Assembly: GCA_964431965.1 (NCBI GenBank)
Contig: CAYSLU010000158.1
Coordinates: forward strand, 1 to 5,722
Direction: 5' to 3'
Source of the DNA: CAYSLU01 sp964431965
GTDB taxonomy: Bacteria; Verrucomicrobiota; Kiritimatiellia; CAIKKV01; CAYSLU01
Length of the DNA stretch: 5,722 nt
Position 1 is the stretch's first letter. Each line of letters starts with the position of its first letter. The position numbers were made by a program, and so were the translations under genes. Below the pieces are notes generated by a model. The model was not told the origin of the DNA, searched no databases, and saw only the letters and a list, made by a program, of their open reading frames with translations. Positions 5,203-5,722 of this stretch are shown here, one piece after another.

Positions 5203-5722
5203 CTATTCCCGGATGTCGATAATCGTGCCGTTGAACGTCTCAAGCGCCCGCCGAACCGCCGGCTCGCGCAGCCAGTCCTGCCGGGTCCGTCGGCCGCCGG
5301 CCGGGGAAGCCGCACCGCCCGACTCCTTCTGCTCCGCCTCCGGCCCCGGGGCCGCGGCCGGCTCCGGCGCGTGATCGGCCGGCAGGCGCCCCGACTCGGC
5401 CAGGACGGTGAACTCGATCGCAACCGACCGGCCCAGCACCTCGGCCAAGGCGTTCTGCGTCGCCTTGCGGCATCTCGGTATCTCCATGCGCTTCATCTCG
5501 GCGGCAAACTCGGGGTCAAATCCGATCGTCACCCGGTCCGCCCCAACCGCGGTCGGACGGGCGTCCTTGAGGCTCGCGCGAGCGAGCGCCGCGACCCGTG
5601 CAATCTTTTCGACGATCTCCATCCAGCGCGCGGTCAGCGTCCGCAGTTCGTCCTCGCTCGTCGGCGCCGGCGGCCGCTTCGGCGCGGCGGGCGCCGGGCG
5701 CACCGCCGCCGGAGCCGGAGCC
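5203..5722 (-). CDS. dnaX: DNA polymerase III subunit gamma/tau, C-terminal part (cut by right edge)
   Basis: The last 172 codons of a frame open to the window edge. The ATPase domains lie outside, so the call rests on the C-terminal region and context. The segment begins with a Pro/Ala-rich linker (APAPAAVRPAPAAPKRPPAP). A helical domain follows, with RWMEIVEKIARVAALARASL and then VTIGFDPEFAAEMKRM, which resembles the tau C-terminal domain that contacts the polymerase. After it come NALAEVLGRSVAIEFTV, a second Pro/Ala/Glu-rich linker, and a terminal helix and strand (REPAVRRALETFNGTIIDIRE). That ending, 'V-x-x-x-x-x-x-F-x-G-x-I-I-D-I-R', is typical of many bacterial DnaX proteins. Position directly upstream of ybaB and recR strongly supports the call. 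The slippery sequence that can make the shorter gamma form would lie outside or is absent; no A-rich run is seen here. The GTG at 5703 is internal, not a start. Confidence 0.87.
   Translation of the reverse strand, partial: APAPAAVRPAPAAPKRPPAPTSEDELRTLTARWMEIVEKIARVAALARASLKDARPTAVGADRVTIGFDPEFAAEMKRMEIPRCRKATQNALAEVLGRSVAIEFTVLAESGRLPADHAPEPAAAPGPEAEQKESGGAASPAGGRRTRQDWLREPAVRRALETFNGTIIDIRE

Noticed and set aside
2954..5374. An 806-codon open frame on the plus strand
   Set aside because: It lies antisense to the membrane protein, yggS, recR, ebfC and the dnaX end, all with clear family motifs. Its translation is rich in Arg, Ala, Pro and Ser without domain signatures, as expected for a shadow frame in very G+C-rich DNA.
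1..5722. tRNA or rRNA genes, CRISPR array, insertion sequence, rho-independent terminator, riboswitch
   Set aside because: No repeat-spacer pattern, transposase motif, inverted-repeat ends or hairpin followed by a T run was seen. Nearly every base belongs to an assigned coding region, leaving only gaps of 13, 14 and 27 bases.

Overview
All recognisable genes lie on the minus strand, so transcription runs from right to left. They form one tightly packed block with no intergenic space longer than 27 bases. The DNA is very G+C-rich, with strong G/C preference at third codon positions. The gene content is that of a diderm (Gram-negative) bacterium, because it includes enzymes for Kdo and heptose, the inner-core sugars of lipopolysaccharide (LPS). 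A PVC-type lineage such as Kiritimatiellota or Verrucomicrobiota would fit the G+C-richness and the stand-alone heptose kinase. That placement is inference; no taxonomic marker in the window settles it.

Reading in the direction of transcription, the right part (5722 to 4262) is the conserved DNA-replication and recombination cluster: the C-terminal end of dnaX (clamp-loader tau/gamma subunit, cut by the window edge), a YbaB/EbfC nucleoid-associated protein, and recR. Next come a YggS-type PLP homeostasis protein (4248 to 3544) and a single-pass membrane protein of unknown function with an AsmA-like N-terminus (3547 to 2762). The left part is an LPS-sugar block: heptose-7-phosphate kinase (2765 to 1743), CMP-Kdo synthetase kdsB (1746 to 997) and Kdo-8-phosphate synthase kdsA (982 to 158). 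A partial gene for a probable lipoprotein starts inside the 3' end of kdsA (177) and runs off the left edge.

Four gene junctions are exact ATGA stop/start overlaps, and a fifth is possible at kdsB/kdsA. This, the common strand and the absence of any visible terminator argue for one polycistronic unit with translational coupling. KdsA makes Kdo-8-phosphate. After dephosphorylation by an enzyme not seen here, KdsB activates Kdo as CMP-Kdo. The heptose kinase supplies the other inner-core sugar branch. The membrane protein sits between the housekeeping genes and the LPS genes, so a cell-envelope role is plausible but unproven.

No RNA gene, CRISPR array, mobile element or origin was seen. I did not find a clearly novel multi-gene system. 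The points most worth a second look are the unassigned AsmA-like protein, the lipoprotein gene overlapping kdsA, the metal-binding residue set in KdsA, and the joining of the recombination and LPS gene blocks.
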